Numbered from the stretch's first letter, positions 1 to 8,414 are shown. The stretch: DNA of 45,886 nt from Dehalobacter sp. (GCA_023667845.1 JAMPIU010000039.1:1-45886); one strand, 5' to 3'. Notes: generated from the letters alone by a model not told the origin. Numbers and translations: made by a program.

Positions 1-285
1 CAGCAGAACGTTATCAATAAATTCCAGCAGGATCAGCCCTTTTTGATCCAACGCCGTTATTTCAATATTCCGGCCAAATGTCCGAATCTCGATCGGAGGA
101 TTAATAAATCCGATGTCCCAGCGGGTGTACCTGCCCGGATATTCAAAGCTGCTGCAAAAGTAGGCACCCCGAACATCATTCAGCTCCGTAATGATTTTTT
201 CACGATAGGACTTATCAACTTCTTCCGTTACGGAATGAATCAAAAGCCCTCCGCTGGTGTAATACGATTTGATTGAAGTATTCAT
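1..285 (-). CDS. trpE: Anthranilate synthase, fused TrpE(G) type, N-terminal part (runs off left edge)
   Basis: The first 95 codons of a reverse-strand gene are present; the rest lies outside the window. The product would be chorismate-binding anthranilate synthase, the first step of tryptophan synthesis. Residues around 50-60 read YPGRYTRWD, followed by GFINPPIEI and later FGRNIEI, a pattern I associate with the long TrpE-TrpG fusion found in rhizobia and some other bacteria rather than with ordinary short TrpE. The ATG at 285 follows a GGGGGAGG ribosome site. A Trp-specific T-box leader lies upstream, which independently supports a tryptophan gene. Whether the glutaminase domain is really fused cannot be seen here. 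Confidence 0.8.
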   Translation of the reverse strand, partial: MNTSIKSYYTSGGLLIHSVTEEVDKSYREKIITELNDVRGAYFCSSFEYPGRYTRWDIGFINPPIEIRTFGRNIEITALDQKGLILLEFIDNVLL

Positions 286-431
286 ATTGCTTAGCCTCCC
301 CCAAGTTTGCTATAGAATACCGCTCTTTGCCATCCCTGGTAAAAGCGATGCGCCAAATCTATCCTTTGGATACCCGGTTAACATGGTACCTCGCTAATGC
401 GTGGTCTCCGTTCGGCATCAAGTCTTCCGTG

Positions 432-716
432 AATATAAAAAGCCCCTTATCCCTAGAAAGGGACAAGAGGCTATATCTCCTGCGGTACCACCCAAATTGG
501 TATATTACTATACCCGCTCAATCATGTACAAACATACACGTCCTGATGATAACGGGTAGGATTCCCGACGACGCCTACTATCGATGATTTCGGGTCGTAC
601 TCATGAGGCCATTCGTCATAAACTTCCCTGCCGCAATCACACCAGCCTGCGACTCTCTGTAATTTTCCGTTCATGGTTACTATTCTCAATCTTCGCTTTA
701 AAGCTATGCAGTTATT
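432..716 (-). promoter_or_regulatory. T-box riboswitch, tryptophan-specific (specifier UGG)
   Basis: On the reverse strand the leader shows a GAATAGTA motif, a CAGAGAG element, GGCTGGTG, then GAA followed by TGG (609-611) in the specifier-loop position. The antiterminator T-box core TGGGTGGTACCGCAGGAG lies at 477-494, followed directly by a terminator hairpin. Uncharged tRNA-Trp would stabilise the antiterminator and allow transcription into the trpE gene. About 145 nt of leader separate the terminator from the ATG; I see no gene there. Confidence 0.9.
436..471 (-). terminator. T-box terminator hairpin
   Basis: The reverse strand reads GCCTCTTGTCCCT, loop TTCT, then AGGGATAAGGGGC followed by TTTTT. 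The stem competes with the adjacent T-box antiterminator. Confidence 0.85.
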
Positions 717-723
717 GTAAATC

Positions 724-752
724 ATTATATACAAATGCTTTTTATTTAGCAA
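724..752 (-). promoter_or_regulatory. Sigma-A promoter for the T-box/trpE transcript
   Basis: The reverse strand has TTGCTA, a 17-bp spacer and a perfect TATAAT. The predicted start near 717 is just ahead of the first T-box elements. Confidence 0.75.
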
Positions 753-857
753 GTGAATTCACGAAAATTATTTTGAAACATCCGGTTATGCCGGTCATAT
801 ACATAGTATTAGATGATACCAGCTATCATTATTTCATTACTTAAGGAGTGAATAGCT

Positions 858-2699
858 TTGTGCGGAATTACAGGCTGGCTGGATTGGACGCAGGATCTGT
901 CCGAATCCGGCCCTGTCATTGACAAAATGGTTGAAACCCTTACTCCCCGCGGTCCTGATGCTCGGGGAAAATGGCTTTATCCCGAAATTGCTTTGGGCCA
1001 CAGCAGGCTGGCGGTTGTAGATATTGAAGGAGGAAAGCAACCCATGACCCGCTGGCGCGGCGGCTGGGCCTATACGATTACTTATAACGGAGAATTGTAT
1101 AACACCGAAGAAATCCGCCAGGCTCTCTCAGTGAAAGGATATTCCTTCCAAGGGCATTCTGATACGGAAGTCCTGCTTCTGGCTTATCTGGAATGGGGCG
1201 TGGATTGCGTTCAGAAGCTCAATGGCATTTTCGCGTTTGGGATCTGGGACTGCCGGGAAAAATCTCTCTTTCTGGCCCGGGATAGAATGGGCGTTAAACC
1301 GCTGTTTTATTATCACAAATACCCGTCGTTCATTTTTGCTTCAGAAATGAAAGCGCTGCTTGCCCATCCGGATATCCCTGCGGTCATTGACCGTGAAGGC
1401 CTCGCCGAACTTTTTATGATTGCCCCGGCCAGGACTCCGGGTTTTGGTGTTATTAAAAACATTTGTGAACTAAAACCCGGATACGCCATGCTTGTTAAGT
1501 ATGAGGGGATAAGACAGTGGCCGTACTGGCAGCTTGAGAACAAACCTCATACAGACGATATCCGAACAACGGTTGATCATGTTCGCGAGCTGGTCATCGA
1601 TGCCATTTCCCGTCAGCTTGTCTCCGATGTTCCGCTCGGGACTTTATTGTCCGGAGGTCTGGATTCCAGTATCATAACGGCTATCGCTGCCAAGAAGTAC
1701 CAGGCTGAAGGGAAAATCCTCCCCACGTTCTCTATTGACTACATTGCCAACGACAAATATTTTCAAGCAAATGACTATCAGCCTGATCCGGATGCTCCAT
1801 GGGTGCGTAAAATGGCCAATTGCTTCAACACCGACCATCATAATCAGTTTCTGGATACTGCAGAACTGGTGGAAGCATTGACCGACGCTGCCGCAGCCAG
1901 AGACCTGCCTGGTATGGCCGATGTTGATTCTTCCCTGCTGCTGTTCAGCCGGAAAATCAAAGAGTCGGTGACGGTCGGACTTTCCGGGGAATGCGCAGAT
2001 GAAGTTTTTGGCGGATATCCGTGGTTTCACCGGGATGATCTTAAAAATGCAGATACCTTTCCGTGGTCAACGGACCTTCAAACCCGCCTCCAGATCCTAT
2101 CTCCGGAAATTCTCCAGATCATCGCACCTTTAGATTATGTAAGAGAGCGCTACCGGGAAGCCGTTTCAGAAGTTCCCGTTTCGGGGACCGCAAACGCCAA
2201 AGCAGATAACGATAAACGAATCAGTTACCTGACTTTGACCAGGTTCATGCCCACCTTGCTTGACCGCAAAGACAGAATGACGATGGCTTCCGGTCTGGAA
2301 GTCCGCGTGCCTTTCTGTGATCACCGGATTGTAGAATATGTCTGGAATATTCCTTGGGAAATGAAGTACTGGCAAAATCGTGAAAAAGGCCTTTTGCGAA
2401 CCGCCCTGGAAGGCATCCTTCCTGAAGATGTTCTATGGCGGCGCAAAAGCCCTTACCCCAAAACCCACCATCCGCAATTCCTGGAAATGGTCACGAGTAG
2501 ACTTCGTACCGTTCTGGAAGACTCTGCCTCACCGCTGTATGATTTGGTGAATAAAAAACAGCTTCTGGAGTTAATGGCCAATCCGTCATCCGATGCCAAT
2601 CGACCATGGTTCGGTCAGCTGATGGACACACCCAGACTTTTTGCCTTTCTGCTGCAGATGGATTTCTGGTTCAAAAAATATAAGATCAGGATCATCTGA
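858..2699 (+). CDS. asnB: Asparagine synthase (glutamine-hydrolysing)
   Basis: The enzyme makes asparagine from aspartate, ATP and glutamine in the cytosol. Translation starts at a TTG (858) behind AAGGAG, so that the second residue is the nucleophilic Cys of the class II glutaminase (M-C-G-I-T-G-W). The N-terminal amidotransferase domain (residues about 1-210) has RGPDARG and SDTEVLLLAYLEWG. The synthetase domain follows with the PPi-loop LSGGLDSS and the SGECADEVFGGYPW motif. The length of 613 aa fits the family. It is divergent from the trpE leader, with no close partner; a TTGAAA-like -35 lies near 773. Confidence 0.96.
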   Translation: MCGITGWLDWTQDLSESGPVIDKMVETLTPRGPDARGKWLYPEIALGHSRLAVVDIEGGKQPMTRWRGGWAYTITYNGELYNTEEIRQALSVKGYSFQGHSDTEVLLLAYLEWGVDCVQKLNGIFAFGIWDCREKSLFLARDRMGVKPLFYYHKYPSFIFASEMKALLAHPDIPAVIDREGLAELFMIAPARTPGFGVIKNICELKPGYAMLVKYEGIRQWPYWQLENKPHTDDIRTTVDHVRELVIDAISRQLVSDVPLGTLLSGGLDSSIITAIAAKKYQAEGKILPTFSIDYIANDKYFQANDYQPDPDAPWVRKMANCFNTDHHNQFLDTAELVEALTDAAAARDLPGMADVDSSLLLFSRKIKESVTVGLSGECADEVFGGYPWFHRDDLKNADTFPWSTDLQTRLQILSPEILQIIAPLDYVRERYREAVSEVPVSGTANAKADNDKRISYLTLTRFMPTLLDRKDRMTMASGLEVRVPFCDHRIVEYVWNIPWEMKYWQNREKGLLRTALEGILPEDVLWRRKSPYPKTHHPQFLEMVTSRLRTVLEDSASPLYDLVNKKQLLELMANPSSDANRPWFGQLMDTPRLFAFLLQMDFWFKKYKIRII

Positions 2700-2862
2700 T
2701 CTTTAGAGGAAATTATACAGGCGGTTACATCGAAGAGGCCAATAATGCCTAAAAGTAGCGCTTTTTCTATTCAGAATTCGCCAAGATTCGGATCCTGAAT
2801 TCCCAACATGACGGCTTAAGAAGAAAGCTTATCACACTATCCTGCATCTCTTAAAATACTAA

Positions 2863-2964
2863 CGTAACGTAATCCAATCGCGCCCAAGCGGAACAAGGAT
2901 GTGGAGCGCGGCTGTTAGCGCCAGGAGGGCGCTATCTGCCGAAGAGCGGTTGGATTACGTTACG
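2863..2964. repeat. 102-bp structured inverted repeat with 18-bp arms
   Basis: The arms at 2863-2880 and 2947-2964 are inverted copies of CGTAACGTAATCCAAYCG that differ at one base, as a G.T wobble. The enclosed 66 bp contain further self-complementary pieces, including TAGCGCC/GGCGCTA around an AGGAG loop and a pair of GCGC blocks. This would fold as a multi-branched structure closed by a long stem. No gene is seen in 2700-3038. It could be a small mobile or REP-like unit, a structured RNA, or a site for the neighbouring ParR protein; the sequence alone does not decide. Confidence 0.7.
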
Positions 2965-3007
2965 AAAACATGCATATCGTTATCTGAGCTGCAAATAATA
3001 TCATCAA

Positions 3008-3062
3008 AAGAGAAACTGCCCCGCGGAGAGCATTTGCTTTATTCCTCTCCGGAGGCAGTTTG
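3008..3062 (-). terminator. Terminator overlapping the end of parR
   Basis: The reverse strand reads AAACTGCCTCCGGAGAG ... CTCTCCG..GGCAGTTT followed by CTCTTTT. The left arm lies within the last codons of the parR-like gene. The stem is long and GC-rich, but the T-run is modest. Confidence 0.65.
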
Positions 3063-3548
3063 ACTTTTTCGGACAAATTCAATCACTTTTTCATCATCCT
3101 CTTCACCAATGACATTCGTAAGCAGGAAGTCAAGACCAGGCAGTGAGGTCTTGGTCCTTGCCTCACCGGTCTGCAGCAATTCTTCCACGCGTACGAGGTC
3201 GAAATCCACCTCGGGTCTGGGATTTCCCCTGCTCTGAGGAATACCGTTCATTAACGGCCGCATGACTGTTTCATCCGCAGCAGCAATCGTGCTGTAGCCT
3301 AGCTCCTCCATGGCCACCTCATTCATCACCGGGCTTTGACCGGCGCTCTTATCAAGCCGCAGAACGTTATTTTGCCTTGCCCAACCGTCCTGAGGATTTC
3401 TGGACTCATTGTTTTGGACAATCGCAGTTTTCAGGGCATTTTTAACAAAAGCAGACCGTTCCTCCGGAGGGATCTGCGAAAGAACCCTCCAGAGCTCAAA
3501 ATCTTCATTTTCAGAAATGTAAAGTACAAGATGACCTGTTGTTTTCAT
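3039..3548 (-). CDS. ParR-like DNA-binding adaptor of an actin-type segregation system
   Basis: This 169-aa protein overlaps the stop of the parM-like gene by one base (TAATG), so the two are one operon. Residues 5-45 (HLVLYISENEDFELW, then IPPEERSAFVKNALKTAI) resemble the N-terminal ribbon-helix-helix of ParR/StbB adaptors, which bind centromere repeats and cap ParM filaments. The remainder is acidic and without a recognised domain, as expected for the variable ParM-interacting tail. The identification rests on position and the N-terminal pattern; a different small regulator is possible. A terminator overlaps its end. Confidence 0.6.
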   Translation of the reverse strand: MKTTGHLVLYISENEDFELWRVLSQIPPEERSAFVKNALKTAIVQNNESRNPQDGWARQNNVLRLDKSAGQSPVMNEVAMEELGYSTIAAADETVMRPLMNGIPQSRGNPRPEVDFDLVRVEELLQTGEARTKTSLPGLDFLLTNVIGEEDDEKVIEFVRKSQTASGEE

Positions 3549-4654
3549 TATTCAACATTTACTTTCCTGGTAAGATTATTGACCAGGTTTGCGGCCATAA
3601 TCCGGAAACCTGCTGCATTCCCAAACTGAGGATCGTCAATCAGAACCTTATTTTCCAGATTCAGATATTCGAAGATCATTTCCCCGACTTTACCGGCGAC
3701 AAGGATTGTATGAATCCTGCCGGCCATCGGTTTCAGCGTCTTCATAATTTCTCTGGAAATATCGGCGGCCAGCTGGGCCAGCATCTTCTTCATGACAGGA
3801 TTAAGGTCAATTGCTCCGTTATTCCACGGATATAATCCTTTATTCACTCTGAAAATTTTATCAAGTTCCTTGTCATCCGTCTCGATCGGGTTGGTATGGT
3901 CCATGGTCATTTCTTTGAGTTTTTCGGCTACGCCGGCATACGCCCATTGCAGCCCCTTCTCGATGCTGAATGAATTCGGTGGATCAAGCATAATGCCATC
4001 GTAAAATGTGGCAATATCCGTCGTTCTGAAACCGGGATCTATGACAACAACATAACCGCCGAAAAGCTTCGGATTGGTCGGTTTGCCGTCTTCAGTCAGT
4101 GTCTCCTTGATGAATACGCCGTAACTTTGAGGCAGCACTCTCGAACGGAGAATGTTCATACTGCGCGTTTGTCCCTTGAATGTGCCGGACAGAAAAGTCA
4201 CAGAAAAAGAACCCTTTAATTCCGCCTCGTATTTGTCTTTCAGAGAGGCGTAGAATTTGACAGGAACCCCGGTTCCGAGATAGATGTTCGTCTTAGGATA
4301 AGGCTGGGCCAAAGCTAAGCCCACGATCAGCAAAGACATCGCTTCTTCATCCGTAGATTTATCTTCATCCCAGCAATAATGAGCTTCTTTGGGATTCAGA
4401 CTCTCGGCCAGGCTTCCCATAAAATAATGCCGTTCTACGCCGCTGGAATTATTTCTGACAATGACATCAAGAGAAGCGATTTGTTTATCGAGATCCGATC
4501 CTTTTTCAAGCTCAGTTCTGCCCAAGGTTGAGAAAATTCTCTCATTACCATTACAGATGACTGCAGGAAATAATATCTTCGTATCGCCAATATCGAGCTT
4601 TATGGCGCCAAAACCAGGATCTGCACCAGCAACCAGTATGTCGTTTTCGAACAC
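3548..4654 (-). CDS. ParM/Alp-like bacterial actin
   Basis: The protein has 368 aa and an actin-fold ATPase signature. The first phosphate loop is GADPGFGAIKLDIGD near residue 10, the second VVIDPGFRTTDIATF near 210, and an adenosine-type motif ILVAGKVGEMIFEYL lies near 325. These place it in the StbA/ParM-like group, which polymerises to push DNA molecules apart, usually on plasmids. Here it sits among chromosomal housekeeping genes with a ParR-like partner. The start follows GGGAGGAAAGCACG. Obvious iterated parC repeats are not visible upstream in 4655-4856. Related chromosomal or integrated ParM-like actins occur in desulfitobacteria, as far as I recall. Confidence 0.8.
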   Translation of the reverse strand: MFENDILVAGADPGFGAIKLDIGDTKILFPAVICNGNERIFSTLGRTELEKGSDLDKQIASLDVIVRNNSSGVERHYFMGSLAESLNPKEAHYCWDEDKSTDEEAMSLLIVGLALAQPYPKTNIYLGTGVPVKFYASLKDKYEAELKGSFSVTFLSGTFKGQTRSMNILRSRVLPQSYGVFIKETLTEDGKPTNPKLFGGYVVVIDPGFRTTDIATFYDGIMLDPPNSFSIEKGLQWAYAGVAEKLKEMTMDHTNPIETDDKELDKIFRVNKGLYPWNNGAIDLNPVMKKMLAQLAADISREIMKTLKPMAGRIHTILVAGKVGEMIFEYLNLENKVLIDDPQFGNAAGFRIMAANLVNNLTRKVNVE

Positions 4655-4880
4655 GTGCTTTCCTCCCTATTCTACAAAAAATATGAATTTCCAAAATAAT
4701 TCTATCATTCTATTCATTGTATATCAAAACAAAGTTCTTGGGAAGATTTTAAACGCTCCATTTTCTTGATTTTTTTGGTAATCACATGGCATTTTCATCA
4801 TAACTTTCAGAAAATCGAGAATAAATTGCCTGGACAAGGAAAAAATTAATAGAGATATGGACCGAAAGGAGCGCAAGCCA

Positions 4881-5564
4881 TTGCTGATCGGTATTGTTCG
4901 AACGATTATCCTCTATTTGATTATTGTCCTCGTCTTAAGAGTCATGGGCAAAAGACAAATTGGTCAGCTCCAGCCTTTTGAGCTTGTTATTATTCTGATG
5001 ATTTCCGAACTTGCCGTTATCCCGAGTCAGGATTCTGGTATTCCGCTGGTGGCGGGCTTATTTCCGGTCCTGATCCTGCTTCTGCTCGGTCTGGCCATTT
5101 CGGAGATCGCTTTAAAGAGTGAAAAAGCCCGCGGTATTATCTGCGGTACACCGACCATTCTGATCAATAAGGGGCAAATCCTTGAAGGAGAACTCAGAAA
5201 ACTCCGCTACAACCTCAGTGATCTGCTTGAACAGCTCCGGTCGAAAAATCTGCCGAACATCGCCGATGTTGAATATGCGATTTTAGAAACCAACGGTCAG
5301 CTTAGTGTTATCCCCAAAATAGGCAAACGTCCGGTGAATACGCAGGATTTGAAGCTGCAGATAACAGCTGAAGGTCTGCCTTTAGCCTTGATCATGGACG
5401 GTAAGCTCCAGCAAAAGAATCTGGAGAAATCCGGTGTCAATATTCAATGGCTGAATAAGGAACTGACCAAAGCAAATGTTCCCGATATTAAGAAGGTGTT
5501 TTTTGCGAGCATCGACTCCCAGCGCAAGCTCTATATTCAGCAAAAAGCAGACCCAAACAAATAA
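4881..5564 (+). CDS. DUF421 (YetF/YcaP-type) membrane protein
   Basis: The N-terminal part has about three membrane segments and the family hallmark RVMGKRQIGQLQPFELVIIL. The cytoplasmic DUF421 domain follows with TPTILINKGQI and LRKLRYNLSDLLEQLR. I chose the TTG at 4881, which lies 9 nt behind AAGGAG and gives the usual start (M-LIGIVRTII); an ATG at 4857 would put that ribosome site inside the gene. Members are common in spore formers, several being spore-associated; the biochemical role is not established. A DUF4363 gene follows 39 bp later, a frequent pairing in Clostridia. Confidence 0.88.
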   Translation: MLIGIVRTIILYLIIVLVLRVMGKRQIGQLQPFELVIILMISELAVIPSQDSGIPLVAGLFPVLILLLLGLAISEIALKSEKARGIICGTPTILINKGQILEGELRKLRYNLSDLLEQLRSKNLPNIADVEYAILETNGQLSVIPKIGKRPVNTQDLKLQITAEGLPLALIMDGKLQQKNLEKSGVNIQWLNKELTKANVPDIKKVFFASIDSQRKLYIQQKADPNK

Positions 5565-5603
5565 TCCCAAACAAATATTCTCTTTTGAAAAGGAGGAGAC
5601 AGC

Positions 5604-5984
5604 ATGCGTTCGACGCTCACCATTATCCTGGGTTTCGTGATTCTAATCGGATCGACCTTATGGGTTGCCGACAGGATCGATTCTACTTCCGGCGCTGTGC
5701 TGGATAATCTGAATCAGGTCGAGCTTCTGATCGCCTCTGAGAAATGGGACGAAGCCTCCTTAAAGATACAGCAAACTTATGACCATTGGACCAAACTGCA
5801 CGATTGGTGGTCCATTTTTCTCAATCACAGTATCCTGAACAATATAGAAATCTCCTACAAACGCCTTTCCCAATACGTTAAGTACAAAGAAAAAAGCCAT
5901 TCCATGGCTGAATTGAATACCCTGACTTTCCTGTTGCAGGAGGTCCCAAAATCAGAAACGCTGAAGTTAAATAACATTTTGTAA
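5604..5984 (+). CDS. DUF4363 family small membrane-anchored protein
   Basis: The 126-aa protein has one N-terminal hydrophobic segment (STLTIILGFVILIGSTLWVA), so it is probably anchored facing outward. A helical domain follows with EKWDEASLKIQQTYDHWTKL and WWSIFLNHSIL, typical of DUF4363. It follows AGGAGGAG and sits just behind the DUF421 gene, so the two are probably cotranscribed. The function is unknown. Confidence 0.8.
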   Translation: MRSTLTIILGFVILIGSTLWVADRIDSTSGAVLDNLNQVELLIASEKWDEASLKIQQTYDHWTKLHDWWSIFLNHSILNNIEISYKRLSQYVKYKEKSHSMAELNTLTFLLQEVPKSETLKLNNIL

Positions 5985-6029
5985 AAGTTAAGCAGGATCA
6001 GGCTTGTTCAAAACTGCGGGGCTGACAAT

Positions 6030-6845
6030 ATGAACTGGCGTAGCTTTTTCCGGAAGTATGTCCGGATCATCTCCATCAATGAATTATTTGCGCTTAGCGG
6101 ACAGGTTGCCTACTACATCATCCTGTCCTTTTTCCCGTTTGTTATTTTTCTTCTGACCCTGGTCGGTTTTCTGAACATCAGCAATGCTGAGTTTTTCAGC
6201 AGTTTTAAGTTCCTGCTGCCTGCAGAAACCGTCCAAATGGTTGAAACCATTGTCAATGAGGTCTTCGGCGTCCGCAGCAGCCCTGCTTTGCTTATCGTAA
6301 GCATGCTTGGGGCTCTGTGGGCATCTTTGAATGGTATCAACGCCTTGATGAGAGGAGCCGGCAAAGCCTACGGTCTTCAGGAAACCTGGTCGTTTTTTCG
6401 TTTGAAACTTTCGGCTTTGCTTTTTTTTGTTATCGTTGCGCTGGCTGTCGTCGGTTCATTCCTGGTATTAATCTTCGGCCAAAAACTGGCCAATATTTTT
6501 GTCTATCTTTTAGGGCCGGACAACATCTTTCCACTCATTTGGCAGAACCTTCGCCTGCTTATCCAGTTTATTTTTCTGATTATGATCTTCATCCTGCTGA
6601 ATATCATCGCAACCCACAACAAATATCCGATCCGCAGTTACTTTGCCGGTTCGTTATTTTCCGCAGGCGGATGGATCATTATTTCGATGGTTTTTGCCTA
6701 TTACGTGAATCATTTCAACAGCTATACCCTGGCCTACGGAAGCATTGCGGGCATCATCCTTCTTTTGTTGTGGCTGTACTGGAGCTGTGTTATACTGCTG
6801 CTCGGCAGCGCGTTGAATGCTGTATTCATTGATAGGACTAATTAA
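6030..6845 (+). CDS. yihY: YihY/BrkB-family inner membrane protein
   Basis: The 271-aa protein has six predicted membrane helices. Family hallmarks are LSGQVAYYIILSFFPF near residue 22, NGINALMRGAGKAYG near 100, and the C-terminal AYGSIAGIILLLLWLYWSC. The family was once misannotated as ribonuclease BN; its true role is unsettled. It closes a run of three envelope genes and overlaps the end of lysA tail-to-tail by 8 bp. Confidence 0.9.
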   Translation: MNWRSFFRKYVRIISINELFALSGQVAYYIILSFFPFVIFLLTLVGFLNISNAEFFSSFKFLLPAETVQMVETIVNEVFGVRSSPALLIVSMLGALWASLNGINALMRGAGKAYGLQETWSFFRLKLSALLFFVIVALAVVGSFLVLIFGQKLANIFVYLLGPDNIFPLIWQNLRLLIQFIFLIMIFILLNIIATHNKYPIRSYFAGSLFSAGGWIIISMVFAYYVNHFNSYTLAYGSIAGIILLLLWLYWSCVILLLGSALNAVFIDRTN

Positions 6846-8091
6846 GCCCGGAAAAATCCAGCGTTGCAAAATAATCGTCAATGGTTTCGGCTCTTCTGAT
6901 CATCTCAACCCGGCCGTCAGGTTTCAGAAGAAGTTCTTTGGATCTGAGCTTGCCGTTATAATTGAATCCCATGGCATGTCCATGTGCGCCCGTATCGTGA
7001 ATCACCACAAGATCCCCGATATCTATTTTGGGCAAAATCCTGTCTACCGCAAATTTATCGTTGTTCTCACAAAGCCCTCCGGTCACATCATACTGATGGT
7101 CCGGTATCAACTGTTCTTTCCCGACAACCGTGATATGATGATAAGCGCCGTAAATCCCCGGACGCATCAGATCAGCCATGCTGGCATCAAGTCCGATATA
7201 GTTCTTATAGATTTCTTTTTTATGAAGCGTTCTGGCAACCACATAACCGTAAGGTCCTGTAATCATCCGCCCGCACTCCATGGCTACCTTCAACGGGTCC
7301 AGTCCGGCCGGAACAAGCAGTTGTTCGTAAACCTGTTTGATCCGTTTCCCGACATATTCCAGATTTACAGGATCTTGACCCAGCCGGTACGGAATTCCGA
7401 TCCCACCGCCAAGGTTAATGATTTCAATCCGGATACCGAGCTTTTCTTTCAGCTCCACCGCCAGTTCGAACATCATCCGGGCCGTCTCGACAAAAAACTC
7501 CGGATCAAGTTCATTGGAAATCACCATGGTATGAATACCGAATCTTTTGGCACCGAGACTTCTGACTTTGGCATACGCTTCAAAAAGCTGCTCTCTTGTC
7601 AGTCCGTATTTGGCATCTTCAGGTTTTCCGATAATCGTATTGCCCTCGCGCAGCGGACCGGGGTTATAGCGGAAAGAGATCATTTCAGGTATTCCGGCTT
7701 CTCTGTCCAGAAAATCGATATGGGTGATATCGTCCAGATTGATGATCGCTCCAAGGTCCCTGGCCTTGCAGAATTCGGCTGCCGGCGTATCATTGGAGGA
7801 GAATACAATGTTTTCCCCTTTCAACCCGGCCTTCTCGGCCAAAATAAGTTCTGGAAGAGAACTGCAGTCCGCGCCGGTGCCCTCTTCGGCTAAAATTTTT
7901 AAGATATACGGATTAGGCGTCGCCTTTACCGCAAAATATTCTTTAAAGCCTGGATTCCAGGCAAAGGCAGCCTGAAGCCTGCGTACGTTCTCCCGGATTG
8001 CTTTTTCATCATAAATATGAAAAGGCGTTCCATACTCCTGGGCAATTCTTTCAATTTCCTGACTGGAAAAAGGCAGTGATTTATTCGACAT
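6838..8091 (-). CDS. lysA: Diaminopimelate decarboxylase
   Basis: This PLP enzyme converts meso-diaminopimelate to lysine, the last step of the pathway. It has a fold-III alanine-racemase barrel with the PLP lysine in EYFAVKATPNP (near residue 53), the glycine-rich loop INLGGGIGIPYR, and the active-site blocks GGLCENNDKF and HDTGAHGHAMG. I placed the start at ATG 8091 behind GAGGAGG; an ATG eight codons earlier lacks a good site. The length of about 417 aa is normal. No lysine riboswitch is visible upstream. In B. subtilis lysA directly follows spoVA; here the spoVA genes are some 28 kb away. Confidence 0.95.
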   Translation of the reverse strand: MSNKSLPFSSQEIERIAQEYGTPFHIYDEKAIRENVRRLQAAFAWNPGFKEYFAVKATPNPYILKILAEEGTGADCSSLPELILAEKAGLKGENIVFSSNDTPAAEFCKARDLGAIINLDDITHIDFLDREAGIPEMISFRYNPGPLREGNTIIGKPEDAKYGLTREQLFEAYAKVRSLGAKRFGIHTMVISNELDPEFFVETARMMFELAVELKEKLGIRIEIINLGGGIGIPYRLGQDPVNLEYVGKRIKQVYEQLLVPAGLDPLKVAMECGRMITGPYGYVVARTLHKKEIYKNYIGLDASMADLMRPGIYGAYHHITVVGKEQLIPDHQYDVTGGLCENNDKFAVDRILPKIDIGDLVVIHDTGAHGHAMGFNYNGKLRSKELLLKPDGRVEMIRRAETIDDYFATLDFSGLN

Positions 8092-8120
8092 GGTCGCATC
8101 CTCCTCATTTCTCATACACT

Positions 8121-8151
8121 AAAAAGGTTTACGGACACTACCCGTAAACCT
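8121..8151 (-). terminator. Intrinsic terminator between the small gene and lysA
   Basis: The reverse strand has the perfect 10-bp stem AGGTTTACGG/CCGTAAACCT followed by TTTTT. It lies between the stop of the 58-aa ORF and the lysA ribosome site. It ends the small transcript and might also act as an attenuator for lysA. Confidence 0.85.
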
Positions 8152-8159
8152 GAAAAATC

Positions 8160-8336
8160 CTATTTTACCGGCATATCAAACACCGGAATTTGAAAGGTTC
8201 CGAATAGCGCTTCATTCCGTTTCAGAATGACAGTTTTATACTCTTTCAGTATAAACCCAGCCGGACTCTTGGCCATCATCCGGCTTCGGCAGTGTTTCCT
8301 TTCTTTATTCGTCATCGACTGGCATCTCGGAATCAT
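8160..8336 (-). CDS. Small basic hypothetical protein (58 aa)
   Basis: I do not recognise this protein. It is basic, with two Cys in MIPRCQS and KERKHCRSRMM, and ends NEALFGTFQIPVFDMPVK. A good promoter lies 50 bp upstream and a terminator follows 9 bp after the stop, so it looks like an independent short transcription unit. No clear Shine-Dalgarno precedes the ATG at 8336 (AGAGGCG is 17 nt away), and the frame stays open upstream, so the start is uncertain. Alternatively the unit is a small RNA with a chance ORF. Confidence 0.45.
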   Translation of the reverse strand: MIPRCQSMTNKERKHCRSRMMAKSPAGFILKEYKTVILKRNEALFGTFQIPVFDMPVK

Positions 8337-8385
8337 TACTCTTAAGCACTGCGCCTCTATCCCTAAATATTCAATTCGTTCAATT

Positions 8386-8414
8386 ATTTTAGCATATACG
8401 ACAAAAAAAGACAA
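8386..8414 (-). promoter_or_regulatory. Sigma-A promoter of the small gene
   Basis: The reverse strand has TTGTCT, a 17-bp spacer and TAAAAT. Its predicted start is about 43 nt before the small ORF. Confidence 0.6.

Noticed and set aside
522-752. A 76-codon reverse ORF in the T-box leader
   Set aside because: It covers conserved T-box structure, and the apparent frame is a by-product of the RNA elements.
4655-4880. parC-like iterons before the parM-like gene
   Set aside because: Short ATTCTAT words recur, but without regular spacing or enough copies to be a convincing centromere.
6817-7893. A 358-codon forward ORF opposite lysA
   Set aside because: It lies wholly in the shadow of a clear lysA on the other strand, has no recognisable domain and a His/Arg/Phe-rich composition typical of antisense frames.
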